Source: Syntrophomonas wolfei subsp. methylbutyratica
GTDB lineage: Bacteria > Bacillota > Syntrophomonadia > Syntrophomonadales > Syntrophomonadaceae
Length of the DNA stretch: 64,000 nt
NCBI RefSeq assembly: GCF_001570625.1
Contig: NZ_BBQT01000012.1
Coordinates: 1 to 64,000 of the forward strand
Direction of reading: 5' to 3'
In this document: one piece after another, positions 26,221-35,612 of the stretch
Layout: every line of letters starts with the position of its first letter
How positions within the stretch are numbered: the first letter of the stretch is position 1
Notes under the pieces: generated by a model
Told to the model about the DNA's origin: nothing
The model's database searches: none
The model's input: only the letters and a program-made list of their open reading frames with translations
Position numbers and translations under genes: made by a program

Positions 26221-27471
26221 ATGCTAGAACATTTATTGCCTGTTTTACAGGCCTATGGTGTCTGGGGCTTGCTGATTCTGGCTTTTGCCGAATCATCTTT
26301 TTTCCCGGTTTTCCCTGATTTTATTTTAATACCGCTTTGCCTGGCGAATCCGGAGCAGGCTGCTTTCTATGCCCTTCTGGCTACTGTGGGTTCAGCTACG
26401 GGCGCCTATTTTGGCTATGTGCTGGGTAATGTTGTGGGGCAACCCCTCTTGCGCCGCCTGGCCTCGGGAGAGAAAATAGCCCTGATCGAAAAGACCTATC
26501 AAAAGTACGGGGCCTGGGCGGTATGTATCGCGGGATTGGCTCCTCTTCCTTACAAGCTTTTCACCATATCATCAGGGATATTTCGCTTGTCTTTGCCCGG
26601 CTTCTTAACCGCAACACTGCTAGGCCGCGGGCTGCGCTTCTTTGCAGAAGCGATTCTTATAATGAGCGTGGGTGAGCAGGCATTAGTTTTCATATCCCAG
26701 AATTCAGGCTGGCTTAGCACTATAGTTATATCTGGGATAATTATTCTGCTCATGCTTTTCTTTAAACGGCAAAGTGTAAGCAACTTCCTGCTGGGTTTAA
26801 GGGATAAAGCCGGGCTGACCCGTATAAGCAAAGGGAGGATACTGGGGCCCAGGTTGCAATTACTGGGGGAATGGCTGGTGGCATTGGGGAGCGGGGCTTT
26901 TCTAAGCTTTTTTCTGGCGGGTTCCATTAAAGATATTTTGAACAATCGTTTGTTCAATACCGACCAGGTTCTTAATCAATTATTTGCACCGGTAATCGGA
27001 CCGGCCTGGAAAACGGTGGATTGGCTTTTCAATGGCTGGGTATTGTTTCTTCTGATACTTATTAGCAGCTATCTCTTTTTGCGGCGGGAAAAGTGGGAAA
27101 GTGTGGCTTTCCTATTCTTGTCTCTGATGGGTTCCAGTACGGTACTCTGGGGATTTTATCGCATAATAATGGAAAACTACAGTCTTAATCCCTTCAGTTC
27201 CCATCTTTTTACCCACCCCACCCGGGTCCTGATAAACACCCTCTGGGCTTGCTATATTATTTGGCTGTCGGCTAGCAGAAAAACCCTGTGGCGGAAGGAA
27301 AAGTTGGTGAAATTTTTGAGTGGGCTCCTCGTTTTGTTATTGCTGGGGGTCAGCCGGGTATCGGCTGGCTTTAGACCCTCAGAAGTGGTGGTAACCCTGG
27401 CCATAGCCGGATTGTGGTCGGTGGTAGTCTGGATAATCTTCCTCTACCGCCACTCTTTGCGGGAAAATTAG
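26221..27471 (+). CDS. DedA-like membrane protein fused to a degenerate PAP2-like domain
   Basis: 416-residue polytopic membrane protein. Residues 1-185 match the DedA/SNARE-associated family of the YqaA type (AESSFFPVFPDFILIPL, YGAWAVCIAGLAPLPYK), linked to lipid transport and envelope homeostasis. Residues 210-416 have the layout of a PAP2 phosphatase, but the motifs have decayed: the place of SRxxxxxH is SRVSAGFRPSEV with Arg instead of His, and PSGH is missing. The C-terminal half is therefore probably non-catalytic. The ATG at 26221 is preferred; a TTG at 26206 is also possible. It begins 25 bp after proA. Confidence 0.72.
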   Translation: MLEHLLPVLQAYGVWGLLILAFAESSFFPVFPDFILIPLCLANPEQAAFYALLATVGSATGAYFGYVLGNVVGQPLLRRLASGEKIALIEKTYQKYGAWAVCIAGLAPLPYKLFTISSGIFRLSLPGFLTATLLGRGLRFFAEAILIMSVGEQALVFISQNSGWLSTIVISGIIILLMLFFKRQSVSNFLLGLRDKAGLTRISKGRILGPRLQLLGEWLVALGSGAFLSFFLAGSIKDILNNRLFNTDQVLNQLFAPVIGPAWKTVDWLFNGWVLFLLILISSYLFLRREKWESVAFLFLSLMGSSTVLWGFYRIIMENYSLNPFSSHLFTHPTRVLINTLWACYIIWLSASRKTLWRKEKLVKFLSGLLVLLLLGVSRVSAGFRPSEVVVTLAIAGLWSVVVWIIFLYRHSLREN

Positions 27472-27527
27472 GACATCTAGCCGGGGAAGGTCCTTTTATC
27501 GGATGCCCCCGGCCGTAGATGAAGTTT

Positions 27528-27608
27528 GATGTCACTGCAAAAAATTAATAGTTATGTTTGTATTTTATGCAACCCTTTTGCATCAAAAGGGAGTTTTGCA
27601 GTAGAGTC
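27528..27608 (+). mobile_element. MITE-like element, short copy C (81 bp)
   Basis: Both terminal repeats are present (GATGTCACTGCAAAAA and TTTTGCAGTAGAGTC), but most of the interior is missing. Flanks AAGTTT and AGGTTT look like a decayed target duplication. The right end abuts the stop codon of the CysK-type gene. Confidence 0.8.
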
Positions 27609-27612
27609 AGGT

Positions 27613-28644
27613 TTAAATAATCTCAAAGTTATAGCGGGCGAGCTTATCCAGGTCCTCCTGGCTCAGCCGGTATTCCCGGTCTAAAAGCTGTCGCTCAGGC
27701 ATGGTGCCGCATAGCTCGGTTGAGAGGTAACGCAGGCCGTTGTCATTGATTATAGTAACTATGCATTTCTTTTCCGGATATTTTTGGGCTGCTTTTATGG
27801 CAGCAGCCACATTAATACCGGAAGAAGAACCACAGAAAATCCCTTCTTTTCGGGCCATCTGCCGGGCGGTTTCCAGAGCCTCATCGGAGCTGACCAGTAT
27901 GATGCCATCTATATACTGCAGGTCGAGAATTTCAGGGATCAAGCCGTCAGCTATGCCCTGAATCTTATGCTGCCCGATACGCCCGCAGGCCAGAATAGGA
28001 GAGTCTTCCGGCTCGGATACATACACTTTGATGGCGGGGTTCTTCTCTTTCAGGTATTTGGCGGTCCCGGTTACAGTACCACCGGTTCCCTGGCACATGA
28101 TAAAAACATCCATTTCTCCGGCTGTCTGCTCCCAAATTTCCGGTGCGGTATTGTCTATGTGGGCCAAAAGATTATCCTCGCGGTAGAATTGTCCTACTTC
28201 AAAAATCTGCTCGCCATATTCCTGCTTTATGCGTTTTACTTCTTCCAGTACCAGGTCAACATCGGTTTCGGCCCCCGGGGTCAGTAGCAGTTCAGCACCG
28301 TAGGCAGCAATAGTCTTCTTCCTTTCTTCGCTCATTCCTTCGGGCATTACTATTATTACCCGGTAGCCTTTGGCGGCCCCTACCATGGCAGCGGCAATTC
28401 CTGTATTGCCGGTGGTGCCTTCCAGGAGAATCATACCGGGCTTCAAATCTCCCCGCTTTTCTGCTTCTTCCACAATCTTATGCACCACTCTGTCCTTAAG
28501 GCTGCCGCTGGGATTCACATATTCCAGCTTGGCACAGATATCAGGTTTTAAGCCCTTCCCTATTTTATTTAATCTTATCATGGGTGTTCTGCCGATAACT
28601 TCCAATACATTGTCAAATATCTTATTGTTTGCATCCCATTCCAT
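27613..28644 (-). CDS. CysK/CBS-family PLP enzyme (cysteine synthase-like)
   Basis: 343-residue fold-type II PLP enzyme. The PLP lysine is Lys50 in NPSGSLKDR, and phosphate is held by GTTGNTG and GTGGTVTGT. These are features of O-acetylserine sulfhydrylases and cystathionine beta-synthases; it lacks CBS modules. The C-terminal 40 residues extend beyond typical CysK. It could make cysteine from O-acetylserine and sulfide, or use another activated serine. It has its own minus-strand transcript among plus-strand genes; the promoter was not identified. Confidence 0.82.
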   Translation of the reverse strand: MEWDANNKIFDNVLEVIGRTPMIRLNKIGKGLKPDICAKLEYVNPSGSLKDRVVHKIVEEAEKRGDLKPGMILLEGTTGNTGIAAAMVGAAKGYRVIIVMPEGMSEERKKTIAAYGAELLLTPGAETDVDLVLEEVKRIKQEYGEQIFEVGQFYREDNLLAHIDNTAPEIWEQTAGEMDVFIMCQGTGGTVTGTAKYLKEKNPAIKVYVSEPEDSPILACGRIGQHKIQGIADGLIPEILDLQYIDGIILVSSDEALETARQMARKEGIFCGSSSGINVAAAIKAAQKYPEKKCIVTIINDNGLRYLSTELCGTMPERQLLDREYRLSQEDLDKLARYNFEII

Positions 28645-28719
28645 TAAACTTCCTCCCCTGTTTATTTTTCCTGATAATTATTCTGTAGAATTAATATTAT
28701 TTCCTGTGATTATTATAGC

Positions 28720-29340
28720 TTAGAGTGGCCAGTCAGTTCCATACTGGAGTTCCCGAAACAGGGAAAACTTCTCCAATGGAGGACATTCAGCCAGGAAAGG
28801 AGCTGTAATTGCGGTTTCCTGTTCAAAAAGAATCAATAGCTCGGCCAGAAACTCCTCTCTCCTTTTTTCCTCCCTCAAGCTCAGCCCTTTTTCTTTTAGA
28901 ATGCCGGCTATTCGGTTGTTCAATTCTATCTCATAATCGGCCAGTGCAGTAAAGAAGTCTTTCCAATGAGCCAGCTTATCCTCCTTTTCCCAGGCTACGC
29001 CCGGGCAAACGAAATGACGGCAGACCGATTCCCGCAAAGCCTGGGGTAGTAAGCAACCACCAGTATTGGAGTGAAAGCTGCAGCGATAGCTCTGTCCTTC
29101 CGGGCGGCTATTAACGGTTACCGAAGCGTCAAGTATGGTGAGATTATCCAGACTGAATATATAATCCAAAACCTCGGGTTTATATTGGAGAAGATAAGCG
29201 AAATCACAGGGATAAAATACTGGAGAATAGTAGCCGCAACAGCCTTTGTCATCCTGGCGCGGGCACTCGGTACAGAGATCCAGTTCTATATAACTGCGCA
29301 GGCCCTGGTTGTGAAAAGTTAGTTCCAATTTTTTAAGCAT
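28720..29340 (-). CDS. Cysteine-rich protein, possibly metal- or Fe-S-binding
   Basis: 206-residue protein that I do not assign to a family with certainty. It has clustered cysteines: LCTECPRQDDKGCCG near residues 22-36, single Cys at about 45 and 85, GCLLP, and VCRHFVCPG near 110-118. The pattern recalls YkgJ-type putative zinc or iron-sulfur cluster proteins. The C-terminal half is helical and charged. Start is the ATG at 29340 with GGAGAGGG eight bases upstream; an ATG five codons earlier lies within that signal. It is transcribed toward the CysK-type gene and may share its transcript. Confidence 0.6.
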   Translation of the reverse strand: MLKKLELTFHNQGLRSYIELDLCTECPRQDDKGCCGYYSPVFYPCDFAYLLQYKPEVLDYIFSLDNLTILDASVTVNSRPEGQSYRCSFHSNTGGCLLPQALRESVCRHFVCPGVAWEKEDKLAHWKDFFTALADYEIELNNRIAGILKEKGLSLREEKRREEFLAELLILFEQETAITAPFLAECPPLEKFSLFRELQYGTDWPL

Positions 29341-29493
29341 GCTTTCCCTCTCCATCTATCCGTTTGCAAACACAATCATTTCTATTATAAAGTTTTTGCC
29401 GCTCCAGGGAAAGATATATTACCATGTCAGGCACTTAAGTTATTATTGTAATATTATTGCAAGGATTTGCATTTTCTAAAGGGCACGGTTATT

Positions 29494-30159
29494 ATGAATT
29501 GGGACAAGATTGGGCAGGTGGTAAAAGTGGAGAAAATTAAACCCTGGGGAATACTGGGAGGTACTTTTGATCCTATTCATTATGGGCACCTTATTGCTGC
29601 TGAATATGCCTGTCACAATTTTAAATTGGACAAAGTTCTGCTAATACCGGCGGCCAGTCCCCCACACAAGGAACTGGGACAGGTTCTGCCTGCTATGCAT
29701 CGTTATCGGATGGCGGAATTGGCGGTAAAGTCTAATCCCCATTTGGAAGTATCCCCGGTAGAGATGGAGAGAGAAGGGCTTTCCTATACGGTTGATACCC
29801 TGGCTTATTTTCAGGCAAAATTCCCCGAGGTGGAATTCTTCTTTATTGTAGGGGCTGACTCGCTGTTTATTATGCATAGCTGGAAAGAACCGGAGCGGTT
29901 GGCGGAGCTCTGTCGTTTCATAGTGGTCACCCGTCCCGGATATAAGATTGAGCGAAGTGAAGCGGCTCTGGGCAGGCTCCCGGATATAATTTGGGATAGG
30001 ATGCTGCAGATGGAGATTCCCGGGCTCGATATTTCCTCCAGTGATATTCGGCAACGGGCAGCTGCCGGGAAACCTATAAAATATCTGTTGCCGCCTGAGG
30101 TGGAGGAATACATTTTTGAGCAGGGATTATACCGGGGGGATAAATATGCTGAGGGATAG
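29494..30159 (+). CDS. nadD: Nicotinate-nucleotide adenylyltransferase
   Basis: 221-residue enzyme that adenylates nicotinate mononucleotide in NAD synthesis. It has the nucleotidyltransferase motif GGTFDPIHYGHL and the second motif ISSSDIR near the C-terminus. The order nadD-yqeK-rsfS is standard in Firmicutes. The ATG at 29494 is chosen; an in-frame GTG nearer the family start (VEKIKPWGILGG) is possible. It overlaps yqeK by 14 bp. Confidence 0.93.
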   Translation: MNWDKIGQVVKVEKIKPWGILGGTFDPIHYGHLIAAEYACHNFKLDKVLLIPAASPPHKELGQVLPAMHRYRMAELAVKSNPHLEVSPVEMEREGLSYTVDTLAYFQAKFPEVEFFFIVGADSLFIMHSWKEPERLAELCRFIVVTRPGYKIERSEAALGRLPDIIWDRMLQMEIPGLDISSSDIRQRAAAGKPIKYLLPPEVEEYIFEQGLYRGDKYAEG

Positions 30160-30718
30160 GCAGCAGCTTATGGATATTATAAAGCGCAGGCTATCACCCA
30201 ATCGCTTGCAGCATTCGCTGCAGGTAGCGGAAACTGCCGTACAGATGGCTGGACAGTATGAACTGGAATTGGAACAGGTATATCTGACGGCCTTATTGCA
30301 TGACTATGCCAAGGGCTTATCGGGGCAGGAACTCTTGCGGCTGGCGGAGGAGAATAATTTGATTGAGGATGAAGTTGACCGCGAAGTTCCGGATCTTCTG
30401 CATGCACCGGTAGGGGCTTTTATGATAAAAAGGGATTTGGGTATTGAAGATGAGGAGGTCCTAACGGCCATCAGCCGGCATACTCTAGGTTCTACAAAGA
30501 TGAGTGAGTTGGACAAGATTATCTATCTGGCTGATATGATTGAACCAGGGCGGGACTTTCCTGGCCTGGAGAGGCTAAAATGCCTTAGCTTCCGTGACCT
30601 TGACGAAGCTATGTTATTTGGGCTAGAATCAACAATAAAATATTGCCTGGATCGGGGGCGGATTTTACACCCCCGTACTATTGAGGCCAGGAATCATTTT
30701 TTAAGAATACGGAGTTAA
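30146..30718 (+). CDS. yqeK: YqeK-type HD-domain diadenosine tetraphosphatase
   Basis: 190-residue HD-domain metal-dependent hydrolase. The HD motif is in ALLHDYAKG, with H...HS upstream (RLQHSLQVAETA) and HAPVGAF and ADMIEPGRDF downstream. YqeK enzymes split Ap4A symmetrically to ADP. ATG at 30146 behind GGGGGGAT, inside the end of nadD, so translation is coupled. Confidence 0.92.
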   Translation: MLRDRQQLMDIIKRRLSPNRLQHSLQVAETAVQMAGQYELELEQVYLTALLHDYAKGLSGQELLRLAEENNLIEDEVDREVPDLLHAPVGAFMIKRDLGIEDEEVLTAISRHTLGSTKMSELDKIIYLADMIEPGRDFPGLERLKCLSFRDLDEAMLFGLESTIKYCLDRGRILHPRTIEARNHFLRIRS

Positions 30719-30857
30719 TTATACACCTTATGCTCTATTCCTTATTAACCTCATCGATGTCTGGGTTCACCAGGGTATGGAGTATGGAGTATCAGATATA
30801 TGCTGTTAGTGTTTTATTGGCCTGAATTGTATTTTACTTAAATTAGGAGGGTTGTTT

Positions 30858-31214
30858 TTGCTGAACGAAGAGGAATTAGCCCAAGCAGTTGCCGCGGCTT
30901 GTTTGGATGAAAAGGCAGTTGATGTGGTCATTTTGGATGTGAATGAGCTTACCATAATTACCGATTATTTTGTAATTGCCACAGCCCGGAGCCGGGTGCA
31001 GGTACAAAATATTGTAGAAATGGTACAAGAAAGACTGAAGGAATTTAATATATTGCCCTCCCGCGTAGAAGGTGTGGAGCAAGGCAACTGGGCGGTGATG
31101 GACTACAGTTCGACTATTCTGCATGTTTTTCAACCGGAGGAGAGGGAGTATTATGATCTGGAGAATCTCTGGGGGGATGCCAAAGAGGTCGATGTAAACG
31201 AGAGTTATGCTTAA
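30858..31214 (+). CDS. rsfS: Ribosomal silencing factor RsfS
   Basis: 118-residue protein that binds L14 and blocks subunit joining in starvation. Typical segments are DVVILDVNELTIITDYFVIATA, GNWAVMDYSSTILHVF and YYDLENLWGDA. TTG at 30858 is chosen because it is seven bases from AGGAGG; the TTG at 30852 is only one base away. A long hairpin follows within 25 bp of the stop. Confidence 0.94.
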   Translation: MLNEEELAQAVAAACLDEKAVDVVILDVNELTIITDYFVIATARSRVQVQNIVEMVQERLKEFNILPSRVEGVEQGNWAVMDYSSTILHVFQPEEREYYDLENLWGDAKEVDVNESYA

Positions 31215-31235
31215 ATGCTGGTACGCGGAAAATTT

Positions 31236-31290
31236 AAGGGGACAGTACTTTGGAGGAAGCCTCTAGAGCCTTCCAAAATGCTGTCCCCTT
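31236..31290. repeat. GGGGACAG hairpin after rsfS
   Basis: AAGGGGACAG (31236-31245) pairs with CTGTCCCCTT (31281-31290), with further pairing of TTTGGA and TCCAAA and of CCTC and GAGG inside. It may end the rsfS transcript. It belongs with the hairpins at 14080, 23457 and 47470. Confidence 0.6.
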
Positions 31291-31373
31291 TAGTTTGCGG
31301 CCATGGGGGGTTAGTATCATATCGTATCACCGTCCCCGACTTGCCTCGGTTCAATTTAATCATGTATAATAAT

Positions 31374-31643
31374 GATGTCACTGCAAAAAGTTATAAATAT
31401 GCATTAGCTTGCATAAATATACCGCTCGCAGTCTTCGCATGGGCAACACCTGCGGCTTGTCTCGTGGCTCAAGGGGTGCCGCGCTAATCTCCCATCCTGG
31501 TCAGTAGCGCTCTCGCGACGTCCTGTCGCTCGCCCCCTTTCGCCTGCTCGCCTTCGCCGGGTGTTGCATCCATGCTTCGCCAACGCTCGCTTTGTATATT
31601 TATGCAACCCTCATGCTACAAAAGGGGTTTTTGCAGTAGAGTC
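31374..31643 (+). mobile_element. MITE-like element, full copy D (270 bp)
   Basis: Terminal repeats GATGTCACTGCAAAAA and TTTTTGCAGTAGAGTC, flanked by exact 6-bp duplications AATAAT (31368-31373 and 31644-31649). It has no internal module and so represents the basic form of the element. Short frames inside are not coding. Confidence 0.85.
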
Positions 31644-31710
31644 AATAATAATTACAAAGATTGCAAAGATTGGAATGGATTCGGTCGTTGCCCGGAAGGA
31701 GGAATCATTC

Positions 31711-32295
31711 ATGTCCATGTCCGCCCCAAAACCAGACCGAGAATATACTTACGGCGACTACCTGCAATGGCCGGATGAGGAAAGGTGGGAAATTATTGGC
31801 GGCGTACCCTATGATATGAGTCCAGTGCCTTCCGGGAAACACCAGGAAATCTCCGGCGAGTTGTTCTTTCAGCTTCGCTCATTTTTCCAGGATAGAAGCT
31901 GCCGGGTCTTTGCTGCTCCCTTTGATGTGCGCCTGCCGCAAGGGGATGAGAAGGACGAAGATATAACAAATGTCGTACAACCTGACCTCAGCATAATCCG
32001 CGACTTGGATAAATTGGATGAAAGGGGCTGCAAAGGTACCCCCACCGTGGTTATCGAGATCATTTCCCCTTCCACCGCCAAGAAGGAACTTAACGAGAAA
32101 TTCAACCTTTATGAAAAGAGTGCTATTCCCGAATATTGGGTGGTTTTTCCCGGTCTAAATGTAATAGTGGTTTATAGCCTGGATGATGAGGGCAAATATC
32201 AAAAAACCGGCGAGTATGCTGCCAACCAGGTTCTAACCAGCCCCCTCTTCCCCGGCCTGGAAGTCAAACTGGAGGAGGTTTTTCAGATAAAATAA
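31711..32295 (+). CDS. Uma2-family (DUF820) PD-(D/E)XK nuclease-like protein
   Basis: 194-residue protein of the Uma2/DUF820 group, whose fold is that of restriction-type nucleases; the cellular role is unknown. Active-site-like residues are in QPDLSII (Asp) and PTVVIEIISPST (Glu), followed by the typical KFNLYEKSAIPEYWVVFP. The frame stays open into MITE D, but AAGGAGG at about 31697-31703 sets the start at the ATG at 31711. Such genes are frequently acquired accessory genes. Confidence 0.78.
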   Translation: MSMSAPKPDREYTYGDYLQWPDEERWEIIGGVPYDMSPVPSGKHQEISGELFFQLRSFFQDRSCRVFAAPFDVRLPQGDEKDEDITNVVQPDLSIIRDLDKLDERGCKGTPTVVIEIISPSTAKKELNEKFNLYEKSAIPEYWVVFPGLNVIVVYSLDDEGKYQKTGEYAANQVLTSPLFPGLEVKLEEVFQIK

Positions 32296-32315
32296 GACTT
32301 ATAAAGCAGTTAAGG

Positions 32316-32404
32316 TTGCACCCTGCGGGTACTTCTGGTGTTCCGCCCTGCGGGTGTCACTAATAAGGTCGCGGGTACTACTGATGCACCCTGCGGTCGC
32401 TATT
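32316..32404 (+). repeat. CCCTGCGGG module cluster
   Basis: Two modules in a row: GCACCCTGCGGGTACTTCTGG...TGTCACTAATAAGG, then GGGTACTACTGATGCACCCTGCGGTCGCTATT. The second encodes, on the minus strand, the last residues of the MGMT-like protein. Confidence 0.7.
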
Positions 32405-32923
32405 GTGGCAGCTTATAACTTCATTTTCCAGAGCCAGGAGGGCTTTTTTTGTTTCCACTCCACCCGGAGCCGTAAATCCGCCCAGGCCGCCGTTTTGGGC
32501 CAGCACCCGGTGGCAGGGTATAAGCAGCGGGAGGGGATTCAGGCTCAAAGCCCGGCCTACTGCCCGGGCGGCACGGGGCTTTCCCAATTCTCGCGCCACT
32601 TCCCCATAAGTTTTGGTTACTCCGTAGGGAATTTGCGAAATATGTTGCAGTACCTTTTGGGTAAAAGCGGGCAAGGAGTTGATGTCCCATTGTGCCTCCC
32701 AGTTGTCTATCAACTGCCCTTGAAAATAGCGGCGGATATTATTTATCAGCGGCAGGGTAACATCGTTTTCTCCAAACAGGCGGCTTTCAATTCCGCTGCT
32801 TTCCAAACCGGTCTTGAATTCGTTTAAACCAACAGCAAATGGCAGTATAGTTCGCTTTATCAGCCTATTGTCGCTTAAAACAGCCGCCCATCCCCAGGAG
32901 GTATCAAAAACCAGCCATTTCAT
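32378..32923 (-). CDS. ogt: Methylated-DNA--protein-cysteine methyltransferase (MGMT/Ogt-like)
   Basis: 181-residue DNA repair protein that takes alkyl groups from O6-alkylguanine onto its own cysteine. The acceptor is in LIPCHRVL, preceded by IPYGVTKTYGEVA and RAVGRALSLNPLP (DNA-binding helix). The N-terminal domain is divergent. The ATG at 32923 is preferred over a GTG three codons earlier. The tail after ALLALENE includes residues encoded by the CCCTGCGGG repeat module, so the C-terminus has been changed by an insertion. Confidence 0.85.
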   Translation of the reverse strand: MKWLVFDTSWGWAAVLSDNRLIKRTILPFAVGLNEFKTGLESSGIESRLFGENDVTLPLINNIRRYFQGQLIDNWEAQWDINSLPAFTQKVLQHISQIPYGVTKTYGEVARELGKPRAARAVGRALSLNPLPLLIPCHRVLAQNGGLGGFTAPGGVETKKALLALENEVISCHNSDRRVHQ

Positions 32924-32957
32924 TATACCCACCCCATTTCTTGCCTAATGCCTGCTA

Positions 32958-35435
32958 TTATTTTGCCACAACATTGACCAGCTTTCCAGGAACCACGATA
33001 AGCTTTACTATCTCTTTATCCCTGGTCAATTCCCTAATCTTAGGATTATCCAGGGCTATTTTCTCCAATTCCTCCCGGCCGACATCGACCGGCACCATTA
33101 TCCGGTCTCGTACTTTACCGCTAATCTGCAGGACGATTTCAATTTCTTCCTGAAGCAGTGCTTCAGGATCATATTTCGGCCATTTCTGCAGGTAAATACT
33201 CTCTGCGTGGCCGGTTAACTGCCACAGCTCTTCACAGATATGGGGGGAAAACGGGCTTAAAAGAGTCAGCAGATTATCCACCGCTTCTTTTACTACCGGC
33301 CAGTCAGGTTTTTTGACTCCCTTGTAGGCTCCCAGGGTGTTCGACAACTCCATAATAGCACTGATAGCAGTATTGAAATTGAAGCGTTCTCCAATATCAT
33401 CAGTAACCTTCTTTATAGTTGCGTGAGTTTTGAAGCGCAAATTCTTGGCATCATTGTCCAGCTCTGGAAAATGCCCGGCTGCGGGCAAATCTTTTATTCC
33501 CTCCGCTAATTCCGATACCAGGCGCCAGACCCGGTTCAGGAAGCGAAAAGCACCTTCCACACCTTGCTCGCTCCATTCCAGGTCTCTCTCGGGAGGAGAA
33601 GCGAAAAGAATGAAGAGCCGTGCAGTGTCAGCTCCATAGCTGTCGATTATCTCTTCCGGACTAACCACATTTCCTTTGGACTTGGACATCTTGGCATTAT
33701 CCTTTAAAACCATACCCTGGGTGAGAAGGCGGGTAAAGGGTTCCTGGCAGGATAGAACATTAATATCAAAAAGGAATTTAGTGAAAAAACGGGCGTACAT
33801 GAGATGTAAAATAGCATGTTCCACACCTCCTATATACTGGTCAACCGGCATCCAGTAATCCACGGCTTCCCGGCTAAAAGGCTGCTTGCTCTCATGAGGA
33901 CTGCAAAAACGGTCAAAGTACCAGGAGGAACAGACAAAGGTATCCATGGTATCAGTTTCCCGCCGGGCTTCTTTTCCGCAGGAAGGGCAAGTGGCCTTAT
34001 AAAAACTCTCAACAAAATTCAATGGTGACTCCCCGTAGGGCTTGAATTCTATATCCTCGGGCAGGTATACAGGCAGCTCTTCTTCGGGAACTGCAACCGG
34101 GCCGCATTCAGGGCAATAAACAATAGGAATGGGGGCTCCCCAGTAGCGTTGCCGTGAAATCAACCAGTCGCGCAAGCGGTAATTGATCGTTCCACGGCCG
34201 ATTCCCTTCTCTTCCATGAATTTGATTACTGCTTTTTGGCCTTCCTCCACAATTAAACCGTCAAATTCTCCGGAATTTACCATATGGCCGTCACCGGGGT
34301 AGGATTCTTGCAGGAGATTTCCGTCCAGAGGTATATCCTCGCCTTTTATTACCACTTTAATCGGAATATCATATTTGCGGGCAAACTCAAAATCCCTCTG
34401 GTCATGGGCAGGAACGGCCATGATAGCCCCGGTGCCATAGTCCATCAAAACATAATTGGCTAACCAGATGGGAATTCGTGACCCATCCATCGGGTTGATG
34501 GCATAGGCTCCGGTGAAAACGCCTTCCTTTTCCGCCTCAGTAGAAGTGCGGGCCATTTCATTAAGGTATTTCATTTTATTGACAAAAGCCTTGACTTCTG
34601 TTTCCTGCTCCGGGCGGCAGATTTTTTCCACCAGGGGGTGTTCCGGGGCCAGAACCATGTAGGTGACACCAAAAACCGTATCCGGGCGCGTGGTGAAAAC
34701 AGTGAGGACTTCATCACTGTCTTCAATGTGCAGGGAAAACTCACAGCCTTCGCTGCGGCCGATCCAGTTTTTTTGCATGGTTTTAACTTTTTCCGGCCAG
34801 CCCGGCAGCAGGACCAAATCATCCAAAAGCCTTTGGGCATAATCAGTTATTTTGAAAAACCACTGTTCCAGTTGCTTTTTTTCAATAACAGCTTCACAGC
34901 GTTCGCAAGCCCCATCAACCACCTGTTCATTGGCCAGAACCGTCTGGCAGGAAGGGCACCAGTTTACGGCGGATTTCTTTTTATAGGCCAGCTTGTTTTC
35001 GTAGAGCTTTAAAAACATCCACTGGGTAAATTTGTAATAATTCGGCTTGCAGGTTGCTAACTCCCGATCCCAATCATAGCTGATCCCCATGGTCTTGAGC
35101 TGACTTCTCATGTTTTCGATATTAGAGTAGGTCCAGGTAGCAGGGTGAATAGCATTTTTAATGGCCGCATTTTCAGCGGGAAGGCCAAAAGCATCCCAGC
35201 CCATGGGATGAAGGACATTAAATCCGTTCATGCTTTTGAAACGCGCCACCACATCACCGATGGCATAATTGCGCACATGGCCCATATGCAGGTGTCCGGA
35301 AGGATAGGGAAACATCTCCAGATTATAATACTTGGGCTTTTCGGGGTCTTCTTCTACTTTAAAGACCTGGTTTTTCTCCCAGTAAGCCTGCCATTTAGCT
35401 TCAATGGACTTGAAATCATACTTTCTATCCAGCAT
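32958..35435 (-). CDS. leuS: Leucyl-tRNA synthetase
   Basis: 825-residue class I synthetase that charges tRNA-Leu. Class I signatures are HMGH near residue 49 ([14 protein letters not shown]) and KMSKS ([11 protein letters not shown]). The CP1 editing domain contains [14 protein letters not shown] and the conserved [18 protein letters not shown], and a zinc-type insertion has CPSCGKEA. Length is normal for bacteria. AGGAGG stands six bases before the ATG. It is controlled by a leucine T-box leader that contains a tRNA-Ala gene. Confidence 0.97.
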   Translation of the reverse strand: MLDRKYDFKSIEAKWQAYWEKNQVFKVEEDPEKPKYYNLEMFPYPSGHLHMGHVRNYAIGDVVARFKSMNGFNVLHPMGWDAFGLPAENAAIKNAIHPATWTYSNIENMRSQLKTMGISYDWDRELATCKPNYYKFTQWMFLKLYENKLAYKKKSAVNWCPSCQTVLANEQVVDGACERCEAVIEKKQLEQWFFKITDYAQRLLDDLVLLPGWPEKVKTMQKNWIGRSEGCEFSLHIEDSDEVLTVFTTRPDTVFGVTYMVLAPEHPLVEKICRPEQETEVKAFVNKMKYLNEMARTSTEAEKEGVFTGAYAINPMDGSRIPIWLANYVLMDYGTGAIMAVPAHDQRDFEFARKYDIPIKVVIKGEDIPLDGNLLQESYPGDGHMVNSGEFDGLIVEEGQKAVIKFMEEKGIGRGTINYRLRDWLISRQRYWGAPIPIVYCPECGPVAVPEEELPVYLPEDIEFKPYGESPLNFVESFYKATCPSCGKEARRETDTMDTFVCSSWYFDRFCSPHESKQPFSREAVDYWMPVDQYIGGVEHAILHLMYARFFTKFLFDINVLSCQEPFTRLLTQGMVLKDNAKMSKSKGNVVSPEEIIDSYGADTARLFILFASPPERDLEWSEQGVEGAFRFLNRVWRLVSELAEGIKDLPAAGHFPELDNDAKNLRFKTHATIKKVTDDIGERFNFNTAISAIMELSNTLGAYKGVKKPDWPVVKEAVDNLLTLLSPFSPHICEELWQLTGHAESIYLQKWPKYDPEALLQEEIEIVLQISGKVRDRIMVPVDVGREELEKIALDNPKIRELTRDKEIVKLIVVPGKLVNVVAK

Positions 35436-35460
35436 AGCTTCCTCCTAAAATTTTATCAGA

Positions 35461-35496
35461 AAAAATAAAAGCTCTCATCCGAACAGGGACGAGAGC
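35461..35496 (-). terminator. T-box attenuator terminator of leuS
   Basis: Read on the minus strand, GCTCTCGTCC (35496-35487) pairs with GGATGAGAGC (35480-35471) around a six-base loop, followed by TTTTATTTTT. It competes with the antiterminator formed with the T-box sequence. It would also serve as terminator for the embedded tRNA-Ala. Confidence 0.9.
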
Positions 35497-35536
35497 GATG
35501 ATTACCCGCGGTACCACCCTTATTGACAGATAATAA

Positions 35537-35612
35537 TGGTGGAGCTAGTGGGATTCGAACCCACGACCTCTTGAATGCCATTCAAGCGCGCTCCCAACTG
35601 CGCCATAGCCCC
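35537..35612 (-). tRNA. tRNA-Ala (anticodon GGC)
   Basis: A complete 76-nt cloverleaf including the encoded CCA. Acceptor GGGGCTA pairs with TAGCTCC and contains the G3-U70 pair that identifies alanine tRNA. D-stem GCGC/GCGC, anticodon stem CTTGA/TCAAG with loop ATGGCAT (anticodon GGC), T-arm GTGGG-TTCGAAT-CCCAC, discriminator A73. It lies inside the leuS T-box leader on the same strand and has no promoter of its own that I can see, so it is probably transcribed from the leuS promoter. Confidence 0.95.

Noticed and set aside
31561-31710. Extended N-terminus of the Uma2 protein running into MITE D
   Set aside because: AAGGAGG and an ATG at 31711 give a normal family start; the extension is MITE sequence.
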